Position numbers and translations under genes: made by a program. A DNA stretch of 64,000 nucleotides from Streptomyces griseomycini. Its GTDB lineage: Bacteria; Actinomycetota; Actinomycetes; Streptomycetales; Streptomycetaceae. The stretch is taken from NCBI RefSeq assembly GCF_014203535.1, contig NZ_JACHJI010000002.1:439042-503041 (forward strand), given 5' to 3'. Position 1 is the stretch's first letter; each line of letters begins with the position of its first letter. Shown here piece by piece: positions 56,522-64,000 of this stretch. The notes below the pieces were generated by a model. It was not told the origin of the DNA and made no database searches. It saw only the letters and a list, made by a program, of their open reading frames with translations.

Positions 56522-57970
56522 TCAGGCCTCGCCGCCCGTCTTCCGGGTGTGCAACTGGCGCGCCACCTCGGCGATCGAGCCCGACAGCGACGGGTAGACC
56601 GTGAAGGCGTTCGCGATCTGTTCCACCGTCATGTTGTTGTCGACCGCGATCGAGATGGGGTGGATGAGTTCCGAGGCGCGCGGCGCGACGACGACGCCGC
56701 CCACCACGATGCCGGTGCCCGGCCGGCAGAAGATCTTGACGAAGCCGTCGCGGATGCCCTGCATCTTCGCGCGGGGGTTGCGCAGCAGCGGCAGCTTCAC
56801 GACCCGGGCGTCGATCTTGCCGGCGTCGACGTCGGCCTGGGTGTACCCGACGGTGGCGATCTCGGGGTCGGTGAAGACGTTCGACGAGACGGTCTTCAGG
56901 TTCAGCGGGGCGACCGCGTCGCCGAGGAAGTGGTACATGGCGATGCGCCCCTGCATGGCGGCCACGGACGCCAGCGCGAAGACGCCGGTGACGTCGCCGG
57001 CGGCGTACACGCCCGGAGCCGTCGTACGGGAGACCTTGTCGGTCCAGATGTGGCCGGACTCGCGCAGCCGCACGCCGGCCTCCTCCAGGCCCATGCCCGC
57101 GGAGTTCGGGACGGCGCCGACGGCCATCAGGCAGTGCGAGCCGGTGATGACCCGCCCGTCGGCGAGGGTCACCTCCACCCGGTCCCCGACCCGCTTCGCG
57201 GACTGCGCCCGCGAGCGCGCCATGACGTTCATGCCGCGCCGCCGGAAGACGTCCTCCAGCACCGCGGCGGCGTCCGGGTCCTCGCCCGGCAGCACCCGGT
57301 CGCGCGACGACACGAGCGTCACCTTGGAGCCGAGCGCCTGGTAGGCACCGGCGAACTCGGCGCCCGTGACACCGGATCCGACCACGATGAGCTCCTCGGG
57401 GAGCTCGTTCAGGTCGTACACCTGGGTCCAGTTCAGGATCCGCTCGCCGTCGGGCCGGGCGTCGGGCAGCTCGCGCGGGTGTCCGCCCGTGGCGATCAGC
57501 ACGGCGTCCGCGACGAGCGTCTCCTCGGTCCCGTCGGCGGCGCGCACCACGACCTTGCGCGACCCGTCGAGGGCCTGCATGCCCTCCAGCCGCCCGCGTC
57601 CGCGCACGACCCGCGCCCCGGCCCGGGTCACGGACGCGGCGATGTCGTGCGACTGCGCCAGGGCGAGCCGCTTCACACGCCGGTTGACCTTGCCCAGGTC
57701 CACGCCGACCACCCGGGCGGCCTGCTCGATGTGCGGGGTGTCGTCGGCGACGATGATGCCCAGCTCCTCGTACGAGGAGTCGAAGGTGGTCATCACCTCG
57801 GCCGTGGCGATCAGGGTCTTCGACGGCACGCAGTCGGTGAGCACCGACGCCCCGCCCAGACCGTCGCAGTCGACGACGGTCACCTCCGCGCCGAGCTGCG
57901 CGGCGACCAGCGCCGCTTCGTATCCGCCGGGTCCGCCACCGATGATCACGATCCGAGTCACGTACTCCAT
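56522..57970 (-). CDS. lpdA: LpdA-like flavoprotein NAD(P)H:quinone reductase
   Basis: 482 residues of the pyridine nucleotide-disulfide reductase family: FAD motif IVIIGGGPGGYEAALVAA, NAD(P) motif IVVGSGVTGAEFAG, and GVYAAGDVTG. The usual GGTCLNVGCIPSK redox pair is replaced by GGASVLTDCVPSK, with one Cys only, so it cannot act as a normal dihydrolipoamide dehydrogenase. This matches M. tuberculosis LpdA (Rv3303c), a quinone reductase. ATG 57970, GTG 57961 and GTG 57982 are possible starts. Confidence 0.9.
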   Translation of the reverse strand: MEYVTRIVIIGGGPGGYEAALVAAQLGAEVTVVDCDGLGGASVLTDCVPSKTLIATAEVMTTFDSSYEELGIIVADDTPHIEQAARVVGVDLGKVNRRVKRLALAQSHDIAASVTRAGARVVRGRGRLEGMQALDGSRKVVVRAADGTEETLVADAVLIATGGHPRELPDARPDGERILNWTQVYDLNELPEELIVVGSGVTGAEFAGAYQALGSKVTLVSSRDRVLPGEDPDAAAVLEDVFRRRGMNVMARSRAQSAKRVGDRVEVTLADGRVITGSHCLMAVGAVPNSAGMGLEEAGVRLRESGHIWTDKVSRTTAPGVYAAGDVTGVFALASVAAMQGRIAMYHFLGDAVAPLNLKTVSSNVFTDPEIATVGYTQADVDAGKIDARVVKLPLLRNPRAKMQGIRDGFVKIFCRPGTGIVVGGVVVAPRASELIHPISIAVDNNMTVEQIANAFTVYPSLSGSIAEVARQLHTRKTGGEA

Positions 57971-58065
57971 TGTCCCGCACACTTCACCGTGCGACTGCCC
58001 GGGGGCCCACCCGTGGCCCCGCCGTTACCGGAGTGGCCCGGTTCACGCTGCCGTACCCTTCCCCC

Positions 58066-58533
58066 ATGTCGCTCTACGCCGCGTACGCCGGCAACCTCGA
58101 CGCGCGGCTGATGTCCCGCCGCGCCCCGCACTCGCCGCTGCGCGCCACCGGCTGGCTGAACGGGTGGCGGCTGACGTTCGGGGGCGAGGGCTGGGGCCTC
58201 CCGCACCTGAGCGAGGGCGAGGGGCCGGGGAAGGGCGCGCTGGCGACCCTCGTCGAGGACCCGCTGGCCCAGGTCTTCGTCGCGCTGTACGACATCGCCC
58301 CCATGGACGAGGAGACCCTGGACCGCTGGGAGGGCGTCGGCCTGGACGTCTACCGCCGCACCCGGGTCCGCGTCCACACCCTGGACGGCGAGGAGCCGGC
58401 CTGGACCTACGTGCTCAACGCCTACGAGGGCGGTCTGCCCTCGGCCCGCCACCTGGGCGAGATCGCCGACGCGGCGGAGTCCGCGGGCGCACCCCACGAC
58501 TACGTCATGGAGCTGCGCAAGCGCCCCTGCTGA
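58066..58533 (+). CDS. Gamma-glutamylcyclotransferase-like protein
   Basis: 155 residues. It starts MSLYAAYAGNLDARLM, the YGSNL-like motif of the GGCT/AIG2 fold. ALYDIAPMDEETLDRWEGVG contains the conserved Glu region. These enzymes make 5-oxoproline from gamma-glutamyl compounds or act on other amides. Divergent from lpdA. Confidence 0.88.
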   Translation: MSLYAAYAGNLDARLMSRRAPHSPLRATGWLNGWRLTFGGEGWGLPHLSEGEGPGKGALATLVEDPLAQVFVALYDIAPMDEETLDRWEGVGLDVYRRTRVRVHTLDGEEPAWTYVLNAYEGGLPSARHLGEIADAAESAGAPHDYVMELRKRPC

Positions 58534-58600
58534 GCGCACGCCGACGGACACCTCGTCGGAAACGACGAGACAACGATCGCCGCCCCGTGAGCTTCGACAT

Positions 58601-58630
58601 CTACGCGCGTAGGCGAATACCGGATACCCT
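58601..58630 (+). promoter_or_regulatory. PNP promoter with palindrome CTACGCGCGTAG
   Basis: The 12-bp perfect palindrome (58601-58612) overlaps the -35 region; TACCCT (58625-58630) is the -10, ending 6 nt before GTG 58637, so the transcript is probably leaderless. The identical palindrome precedes deoC. Confidence 0.6.
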
Positions 58631-58636
58631 CATCGC

Positions 58637-59461
58637 GTGAACGCATCTCTTCTTCCGGACGACATCCAGGGCGACCCCTACGCCGCAGCCGACGCCGCCG
58701 CCGCGCGACTGCGCGAACTCACCGGCGCCGAGACCCACGACGTCGCCCTCGTGATGGGCTCCGGCTGGGCACCGGCCGTGGACGCCCTCGGCGACCCCGA
58801 CGCCGAGTTCCAGGTCACCGAGCTGCCCGGCTTCCCGCCGCCGGCCGTCGAGGGCCACGGGGGCAAGATCCGCTCGTACCGCATCGGCGCCAAGCGCGCC
58901 CTGGTCTTCCTGGGCCGCACCCACTACTACGAGGGCCGCGGCGTCGCCGCCGTCGCCCACGGCGTCCGCACCGCCGTGGCCGCCGGCGCCAAGACCGTCG
59001 TCCTGACCAACGGCTGCGGCGGCCTGCGCGCGGGCATGCGCCCCGGCCAGCCGGTCCTGATCAGCGACCACATCAACCTCACGGCCACCTCCCCCATCGT
59101 CGGCGCCAACTTCGTCGACCTCACGGACCTCTACTCCCCCCGCCTCCGGGCCCTCTGCAAGGAGGTCGACCCCACCCTGGAGGAGGGCGTCTACGCCCAG
59201 TTCCCCGGCCCGCACTACGAGACCCCGGCCGAGATCCGCATGGCCCGTGTCATCGGCGCGGACCTGGTCGGCATGTCCACGGTCCTGGAGGCCATCGCCG
59301 CCCGCGAGGCGGGCGCCGAGGTCCTGGGCATCTCCCTGGTCACCAACCTGGCCGCCGGCATGACCGGCGAACCCCTCAACCACGAGGAGGTCCTCCAGGC
59401 GGGACGCGACTCCGCCACCCGCATGGGCTCCCTGCTGGCCCAGGTGCTGGGCCGCCTGTAG
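58637..59461 (+). CDS. Purine nucleoside phosphorylase
   Basis: 274 residues of the trimeric PNP class (MTAP/PNP). [13 protein letters not shown] is the phosphate-site glycine loop, with [30 protein letters not shown] and the purine-site [20 protein letters not shown]. It converts inosine/guanosine and their deoxy forms to bases plus (deoxy)ribose-1-phosphate. GTG 58637 has no ribosome site, consistent with a leaderless mRNA. Confidence 0.93.
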   Translation: MNASLLPDDIQGDPYAAADAAAARLRELTGAETHDVALVMGSGWAPAVDALGDPDAEFQVTELPGFPPPAVEGHGGKIRSYRIGAKRALVFLGRTHYYEGRGVAAVAHGVRTAVAAGAKTVVLTNGCGGLRAGMRPGQPVLISDHINLTATSPIVGANFVDLTDLYSPRLRALCKEVDPTLEEGVYAQFPGPHYETPAEIRMARVIGADLVGMSTVLEAIAAREAGAEVLGISLVTNLAAGMTGEPLNHEEVLQAGRDSATRMGSLLAQVLGRL

Positions 59462-59812
59462 AACGGGTACCCGTCCCCCGCCGGCCACGGAGCGCGCACG
59501 GGGACGGCGTGGGCGTCCGACAGCCGCGCACGGCGGGAACCCGGGACGGCGGTGGGCGCCCGCCGGCCGCCCGCGGCGGGGAGGGGACGGGGCGGGGTGT
59601 CCGCCCGCAGCGGCCGGCGCGTCGGCACCGGCACCCCGTCGAGTCACCGGTCCCGCGCCGGACCGGGGACGGACCCCCCCGGCGCGGCCCCGGCCCACGA
59701 CGCACCGCAGGCGCCACGCGCACCCCCACCGGAGCCGCACCCGAGCCGCAGGCACCCGCACCCGAACCCACCCCCGAGACACCCACCCCGCACGACGAGA
59801 GGCTGACCGACC
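59462..59812 (+). other. Intergenic region with repeat copy B
   Basis: 351 bp between PNP and the phosphomutase gene, filled mainly by the dispersed repeat. No gene is seen; the long Pro/Arg-rich frames are composition artefacts. Confidence 0.6.
59574..59759 (+). repeat. Dispersed intergenic repeat, copy B
   Basis: 59574-59738 is identical to 48562-48726, and the match continues over 59739-59759 after skipping the 43-bp extra block of copy A. It lies upstream of the phosphomutase gene. Confidence 0.85.
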
Positions 59813-61444
59813 GTGCAAGACGACCTCATCGCACGCGCCAAGGCCTGGCTGGCCGAGGACCCCGACGCGGACACCCGCGAGGAACTCGCCCGCCTCATCG
59901 ACGCCGAGGACCACGCCGAGCTCGCCGCACGCTTCGGCGGCACCCTCCAGTTCGGCACCGCGGGCCTCCGCGGCGAACTCGGCGCCGGCCCGATGCGCAT
60001 GAACCGCTCCGTCGTCATCCGCGCCGCCGCCGGCCTCGCCGCGTACCTGAGGAAGAACGGCCACACCGACGGCCTCGTCGTCATCGGCTACGACGCCCGC
60101 CACAAGTCGGCCGACTTCGCCCGTGACACCGCCGCCGTCATGACCGGCGCCGGCCTCCGGGCGGCCGTCCTCCCCCGTCCCCTCCCCACCCCCGTCCTCG
60201 CCTTCGCCGTCCGGCACCTCGGCGCGGTCGCCGGCGTGGAGGTCACCGCCAGCCACAACCCGCCCCGCGACAACGGCTACAAGGTGTACCTCGGCGACGG
60301 CTCCCAGATCGTCCCCCCGGCCGACGCGGAGATCGCCGCCGAGATCGCCGCCGTCGCCTCCCTCACCACGGTCCCCCGCCCCACGGAGGGCTGGGAGACC
60401 CTCGACGACGGCGTCCTGGACGCCTACCTCGCCCGCACGGACGCCGTCCTGGCCGAGGACTCCCCCCGCACCGCCCGCACGGTCTACACGGCGATGCACG
60501 GCGTCGGCAAGGACGTCCTGCTCGCCGCCTTCGCCCGCGCCGGCTTCCCCGCCCCCGACCTCGTCACCGAGCAGGCCGACCCCGACCCGGAGTTCCCGAC
60601 CGTCGCGTTCCCCAACCCGGAGGAGCCCGGCGCGATGGACCTCGCCTTCGCGAAGGCCCGCGAGACGAACCCCGACCTGGTCATCGCCAACGACCCCGAC
60701 GCCGACCGCTGCGCCGCGGCCGTCAGGGACGGCGCGGACTGGCGCATGCTGCGCGGCGACGAGGTCGGCGCCCTGCTCGCCGCCCACCTGGTCCGCCGCG
60801 GGGCGTCCGGCACGTTCGCCGAGTCGATCGTGTCGTCCTCGCTCCTCGGCCGTGTCGCCGAGAAGGCCGGGCTCCCGTACGAGGAGACCCTGACCGGCTT
60901 CAAGTGGATCGCCCGCGTCGAGGGCCTGCGCTACGGCTACGAGGAGGCGCTGGGCTACTGCGTCGACCCGGACGGCGTGCGCGACAAGGACGGCATCACG
61001 GCGGCGCTCCTCCTGACGGAACTGGCGTCCGAGCTCAAGTCGGAGGGGCGCACCCTCCTCGACCTCCTCGACGACCTCGCCGTGGAGCACGGCCTGCACG
61101 CCACCGACCAGCTCTCGGTCCGCGTCCAGGACCTCTCCCTCATCGCGGCCGCGATGCGCCGCCTGCGCGAGCAGCCCCCGACCGGGCTGGCGGGCCTGCG
61201 GGTCACCGACGCCGAGGACCTGACCCGGGGCACGGACCGGCTCCCGCCCACGGACGGCCTGCGCTACACCCTGGACGGTGCCCGGGTGATCGTCCGCCCC
61301 AGCGGCACGGAACCGAAGCTGAAGTGCTACCTGGAGGTGGTGGTCCCGGTCGCCGCGAGGGACGGCCTCCCCGCGGCCCGCGCGACGGCGGCGGAGCTGC
61401 TGACCGCGCTCAAGCGGGACCTGGCCCGGGCGGCCGGCATCTGA
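59813..61444 (+). CDS. Phosphohexomutase-family enzyme, probable phosphopentomutase (annotated phosphomannomutase in relatives)
   Basis: 543 residues. Catalytic Ser is in VEVTASHNPP, metal loop NDPDADRCA, sugar loop GFKWIARVEGLRYGYEEALG and phosphate loop RPSGTEPKLK. Length and GTAGLRGELGAGP fit the PGM2/phosphopentomutase branch of the alpha-D-phosphohexomutase superfamily. Neighbouring PNP and DeoC suggest it turns (deoxy)ribose-1-phosphate into the 5-phosphate; mannose or glucose phosphate activity cannot be excluded. GTG 59813 has GAGAGG 11 nt upstream. Confidence 0.9.
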   Translation: MQDDLIARAKAWLAEDPDADTREELARLIDAEDHAELAARFGGTLQFGTAGLRGELGAGPMRMNRSVVIRAAAGLAAYLRKNGHTDGLVVIGYDARHKSADFARDTAAVMTGAGLRAAVLPRPLPTPVLAFAVRHLGAVAGVEVTASHNPPRDNGYKVYLGDGSQIVPPADAEIAAEIAAVASLTTVPRPTEGWETLDDGVLDAYLARTDAVLAEDSPRTARTVYTAMHGVGKDVLLAAFARAGFPAPDLVTEQADPDPEFPTVAFPNPEEPGAMDLAFAKARETNPDLVIANDPDADRCAAAVRDGADWRMLRGDEVGALLAAHLVRRGASGTFAESIVSSSLLGRVAEKAGLPYEETLTGFKWIARVEGLRYGYEEALGYCVDPDGVRDKDGITAALLLTELASELKSEGRTLLDLLDDLAVEHGLHATDQLSVRVQDLSLIAAAMRRLREQPPTGLAGLRVTDAEDLTRGTDRLPPTDGLRYTLDGARVIVRPSGTEPKLKCYLEVVVPVAARDGLPAARATAAELLTALKRDLARAAGI

Positions 61445-61482
61445 GCGGCTCCCGCCCCACCCGGCCCGCCCCCGGGGTGCCC

Positions 61483-61574
61483 CGCCGGGCGCCCCGGAGC
61501 AGGGCCTCACCGGACACCCTTGAGCAGTACCCCACCGGGCACCCCGGAGCGATGCCCACCGTCCGTCCCGGAGC
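61483..61574. repeat. 25-bp-period imperfect tandem repeat
   Basis: Four 18-bp cores near CACCGGGCACCCCGGAGC start at 61483, 61508, 61533 and 61557 in the convergent gap before the PH-domain gene. Periodicity of 24-25 bp and lack of frame rule out CRISPR or coding use; function unknown. Confidence 0.7.
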
Positions 61575-61604
61575 GCGGGGTCCCGGGGCGGACCCGCCGT
61601 GCGC

Positions 61605-62357
61605 TCAGCCCACGGCGAGCAGGATCGCCAGCAGCACGGCGCCCGCGACCGCCGGCCCCGCGATCTCGTAGGCCCACCGCACGGTCACCTCGCCCTGGGC
61701 CGACGGCTCGCCCTCCCGGGCCTCGTGCGTCTTGCGCAGATCGTCCATGGCCTGGTCCGTCTCCGCCCGCTTCGGCGCCTCGGTGACGCCCCCGCGGCCG
61801 AGCTGGACGCCGAGGCCGACACCGGGGTCACGCCCGTCCCGGCGGCCACCGCGCTCACCGCGCGCGGCCTGCGCGTCCAGCCGGGCCTGCGCCCGCGCCG
61901 CCTTCTTGCGGGCGCGCAGCGAGACGGGCAGGGCCCACAGCTGGTACTTGGTGCCGGAGTCGTCGACGACCTCGTTGGTGAAACCGGAGCGCAGGGAGGC
62001 GACCTGTCCCCAGGGCAGCACGATGACGCGGAAGGGGTTGCGGACGCGCAGCCGGTCGTCGTTGACGAAGACGGCGGGGCGCAGGGTGTACGCGACGACC
62101 AGGGGCACCAGGAGGAGCATCACCGCGAGCGCCAGCCACGGCGTGCGGCCCTCCCCGGTGACCACCGCGTCGATGCCGAGCCACCCGACGAGGGCGAGCA
62201 GCAGCGCACCGCCGACGAGGGCCGCGGGCGACCGGTAGATCCGGTCCTTGAACCGGGGCGCCGCGGGTGCCGCGGGTGCCGGGGACTGCGGGGCCTTCGA
62301 CGGCTTCGTGGGCTTCGAGGGCTCCGGCGCAGGCGACTGAGGGTCAGGGGTCGTCAT
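61605..62357 (-). CDS. PH-domain membrane protein
   Basis: 250 residues. A Pro/Ser/Lys-rich N-terminus, two transmembrane helices (ALVGGALLLALVGWLGIDAV and LALAVMLLLVPLVVAYTL), then a bacterial PH domain (FVNDDRLRVRNPFRVIVLPW, then GQVASLRSGF) and a final C-terminal helix. Such proteins are common in actinomycetes with unknown role. Divergent from deoC. Confidence 0.88.
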   Translation of the reverse strand: MTTPDPQSPAPEPSKPTKPSKAPQSPAPAAPAAPRFKDRIYRSPAALVGGALLLALVGWLGIDAVVTGEGRTPWLALAVMLLLVPLVVAYTLRPAVFVNDDRLRVRNPFRVIVLPWGQVASLRSGFTNEVVDDSGTKYQLWALPVSLRARKKAARAQARLDAQAARGERGGRRDGRDPGVGLGVQLGRGGVTEAPKRAETDQAMDDLRKTHEAREGEPSAQGEVTVRWAYEIAGPAVAGAVLLAILLAVG

Positions 62358-62446
62358 GCTCCCGATTCTGCACGACGCCCCCGGAAGCGCTCCTCCGCGG
62401 TGGGGCCCGGCCGGCGCCGCCGGCGGCCGGACGGAACGAGCGCGGG

Positions 62447-62478
62447 GGCTGTACAGCCGCTACGCGCGTAGATATGCT
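62447..62478 (+). promoter_or_regulatory. deoC promoter with shared palindrome
   Basis: GGCTGTACAGCC (62447-62458) and CTACGCGCGTAG (62460-62471) are two perfect palindromes. -10 TATGCT (62473-62478) ends 6 nt before GTG 62485, indicating a leaderless mRNA; TGTACA (62450-62455) can serve as -35 with a 17-bp spacer. The second palindrome is the same as at the PNP promoter. Confidence 0.6.
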
Positions 62479-62484
62479 CGGCTG

Positions 62485-63450
62485 GTGACCATGCCCACCA
62501 CTGCACCCCCCGCACACGCTCTGAGTGACGTCACCGCGTCCGACGGCACGCTGCGCCGCTTCCTCCACGGGCTGCCCGGCGTCGACGCGGTCGGCCTGGA
62601 GGCGCGTGCCGCCTCCCTCGGCACCCGCTCGATCAAGACGACCGCGAAGGCGTACGCCATCGACCTCGCCATCTCGATGGTCGACCTGACGACGCTGGAA
62701 GGCGCGGACACCCCGGGCAAGGTCCGGGCGCTCGGCGCGAAGGCGGTCCGTCCCGACCCGACCGACCGCACGGCCCCCGCCACGGCCGCGGTCTGCGTCT
62801 ACCCCGACATGGTGGCCACGGCCAGGGAGGCGGTCGCCGGCTCCGGCGTCAAGGTCGCCTCCGTCGCCACCGCCTTCCCGGCCGGCCGCGCCCCGATCGC
62901 CGTCAAGCTGGCGGACGTCCGCGAGGCCGTCTCCGCCGGCGCGGACGAGATCGACATGGTCATCGACCGCGGGGCGTTCCTCGCCGGGAACTACCTGAAG
63001 GTGTACGAGGAGATCGTGGCCGTGAAGGAGGCCTGCGGCACGAGCGCGCGGCTGAAGGTCATCTTCGAGACGGGCGAGCTGTCGACGTACGACAACATCC
63101 GCCGGGCGAGCTGGCTCGGCATGCTGGCGGGCGCGGACTTCATCAAGACCTCGACCGGCAAGGTGGCGGTGAACGCCACGCCCGCGAACACGCTCCTGAT
63201 GCTGGAGGCGGTCCGCGACTTCCGCGCGCAGACCGGCGTCCAGGTCGGCGTGAAGCCGGCCGGCGGCATCCGCACCAGCAAGGACGCGATCAAGTTCCTC
63301 GTGCTGGTCAACGAGACCGCGGGTGAGGACTGGCTGGACAACCACTGGTTCCGCTTCGGCGCCTCCTCGCTGCTCAACGACCTGCTGATGCAGCGCCAGA
63401 AGCTGGCCACCGGCCGCTACTCCGGCCCCGACTACGTGACGGTGGACTGA
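62485..63450 (+). CDS. deoC: Deoxyribose-phosphate aldolase
   Basis: 321 residues, TIM-barrel aldolase. The Schiff-base Lys is in DFIKTSTGKVAVNAT, with DEIDMVIDRGAF, KVIFETGELS and GVKPAGGIRT. It splits 2-deoxyribose-5-phosphate into acetaldehyde and glyceraldehyde-3-phosphate. GTG 62485 fits the leaderless promoter; ATG 62491 is also in frame. The aldehyde dehydrogenase gene starts 5 nt after its stop. Confidence 0.95.
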   Translation: MTMPTTAPPAHALSDVTASDGTLRRFLHGLPGVDAVGLEARAASLGTRSIKTTAKAYAIDLAISMVDLTTLEGADTPGKVRALGAKAVRPDPTDRTAPATAAVCVYPDMVATAREAVAGSGVKVASVATAFPAGRAPIAVKLADVREAVSAGADEIDMVIDRGAFLAGNYLKVYEEIVAVKEACGTSARLKVIFETGELSTYDNIRRASWLGMLAGADFIKTSTGKVAVNATPANTLLMLEAVRDFRAQTGVQVGVKPAGGIRTSKDAIKFLVLVNETAGEDWLDNHWFRFGASSLLNDLLMQRQKLATGRYSGPDYVTVD

Positions 63451-63455
63451 TCACC

Positions 63456-64000
63456 ATGACCATGGAAAAGCGGTCATCCGCATTCGAGTACGCGCCGGCG
63501 CCCGAGTCCCGCTCGATCGTCGACATCGCCCCGTCGTACGGCCTGTTCATCGACGGCGAGTTCACCGAGGCGGCCGACGGCAAGGTCTTCAAGACCGTCT
63601 CCCCCTCCACCGAGGAGGTCCTCTCCGAGGTCGCCGAGGCCGGCGAGGCGGACGTGGACCGCGCGGTCAAGGCGGCCCGCAGGGCCTTCGAGAAGTGGTC
63701 GGCGCTCCCGGGCGCCGAGCGCGCCAAGTACCTGTTCCGCATCGCGCGGATCATCCAGGAACGCAGCCGCGAGCTGGCCGTGCTCGAGACCCTCGACAAC
63801 GGCAAGCCGATCAGGGAGACCCGCGACGCGGACCTCCCCCTGGTCGCGGCGCACTTCTTCTACTACGCGGGCTGGGCGGACAAGCTCGGCCACGCCGGCT
63901 TCGGCGCGGACCCGCGCCCCCTCGGCGTCGCGGGCCAGGTCATCCCCTGGAACTTCCCGCTCCTGATGCTGGCGTGGAAGATCGCCCCGGCGCTGGCGAC
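63456..64000 (+). CDS. Aldehyde dehydrogenase, N-terminal part (3' end outside window)
   Basis: 182 residues visible of an expected 480 or so. YGLFIDGEFTEAADGK, SPSTEEVLSEVAEA, LETLDNGKPIRE and GVAGQVIPWNFPLLMLAWKI are standard NAD(P)-dependent ALDH features; the catalytic Cys is beyond the edge. Coupled to deoC (5-nt gap), it could oxidise the acetaldehyde released by DeoC. Start ATG 63456 or 63462. Confidence 0.93.
   Translation, partial: MTMEKRSSAFEYAPAPESRSIVDIAPSYGLFIDGEFTEAADGKVFKTVSPSTEEVLSEVAEAGEADVDRAVKAARRAFEKWSALPGAERAKYLFRIARIIQERSRELAVLETLDNGKPIRETRDADLPLVAAHFFYYAGWADKLGHAGFGADPRPLGVAGQVIPWNFPLLMLAWKIAPALA

Noticed and set aside
58601..61510. 969-residue minus-strand frame
   Set aside because: Antisense to PNP and the phosphomutase; it also runs through the dispersed repeat, showing that it is not a real protein.
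61483..61574. CRISPR array
   Set aside because: The repeats are 18 bp cores separated by only 6-7 bp, imperfect, and no cas genes are present.

Overview
The window is chromosomal DNA of a Streptomyces-type actinomycete. The evidence is very high G+C with G/C at third codon positions, frequent GTG/TTG starts, mycothiol S-conjugate amidase, an actinobacterial acyl-CoA carboxylase with a small epsilon subunit, an LAxTG sortase-type substrate, and many probably leaderless promoters. From memory, the gene content and order resemble the S. coelicolor SCO4913-SCO4980 core region read in reverse. No tRNA, rRNA, CRISPR array, transposase or integrase was found, so this looks like core rather than mobile DNA.

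Layout. 1-2317: 3' part (cut by the window edge) of a nitrate/nitrite-sensing-type histidine kinase. 2754-8876: GTP-type PEP carboxykinase, a hemolysin III/PAQR membrane protein, an MFS exporter with an overlapping TetR gene, and a Mut7-C RNase-type protein. 8873-15406: a translationally coupled four-gene minus-strand operon with two GT2-type glycosyltransferases, a polytopic GT39-like protein and a secreted galactose-oxidase-like copper radical oxidase. This looks like a cell-surface glycan pathway analogous to CslA/GlxA. 15646-25814: YyaL-type thioredoxin-domain protein, a large STAND NTPase with TPRs, mycothiol amidase Mca, GreA and a DrrAB-type ABC exporter whose promoter carries a palindrome filling the -35/-10 spacer. 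25977-34168: threonine dehydratase, MarR, a SigE-family-like sigma factor with a small membrane partner, cystathionine gamma-synthase, a DUF6247 antitoxin-like gene with a frameshifted partner, and a zinc alcohol dehydrogenase divergent from an XRE/MmyB regulator. 34258-42473: secreted subtilisin, MacB-like ABC pair, L,D-transpeptidase lipoprotein, an acidic protein and a sortase-type substrate.

42612-49728: histidine ammonia-lyase, GGDEF diguanylate cyclase, enoyl-CoA hydratase, a Pro-rich membrane protein, class III adenylate cyclase and biotin-protein ligase. 49839-55175: propionyl-CoA carboxylase module (PccB, PccE, Maf, biotin-carboxylase/BCCP subunit AccA2); BirA next door supplies the biotinylating enzyme. 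55470-64000: DeoR regulator, LpdA-like flavoprotein without the redox disulfide, gamma-glutamylcyclotransferase-like protein, then purine nucleoside phosphorylase, a phosphopentomutase/phosphomannomutase-family enzyme, DeoC aldolase and an aldehyde dehydrogenase (cut by the right edge). The last four make a plausible purine (deoxy)ribonucleoside degradation route. PNP and DeoC share the identical 12-bp palindrome CTACGCGCGTAG at apparently leaderless promoters.

Non-coding highlights: a 165-bp perfect dispersed repeat in two intergenic regions 11 kb apart, a 25-bp-period tandem repeat, several strong hairpin terminators, and several palindromic operators placed inside or against core promoters. 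Nothing here is proven novel. The most interesting leads are the glycan/oxidase operon, the dispersed repeat, the shared nucleoside operator, and the TA-like locus with a -1 slippery heptamer exactly at the frame change.
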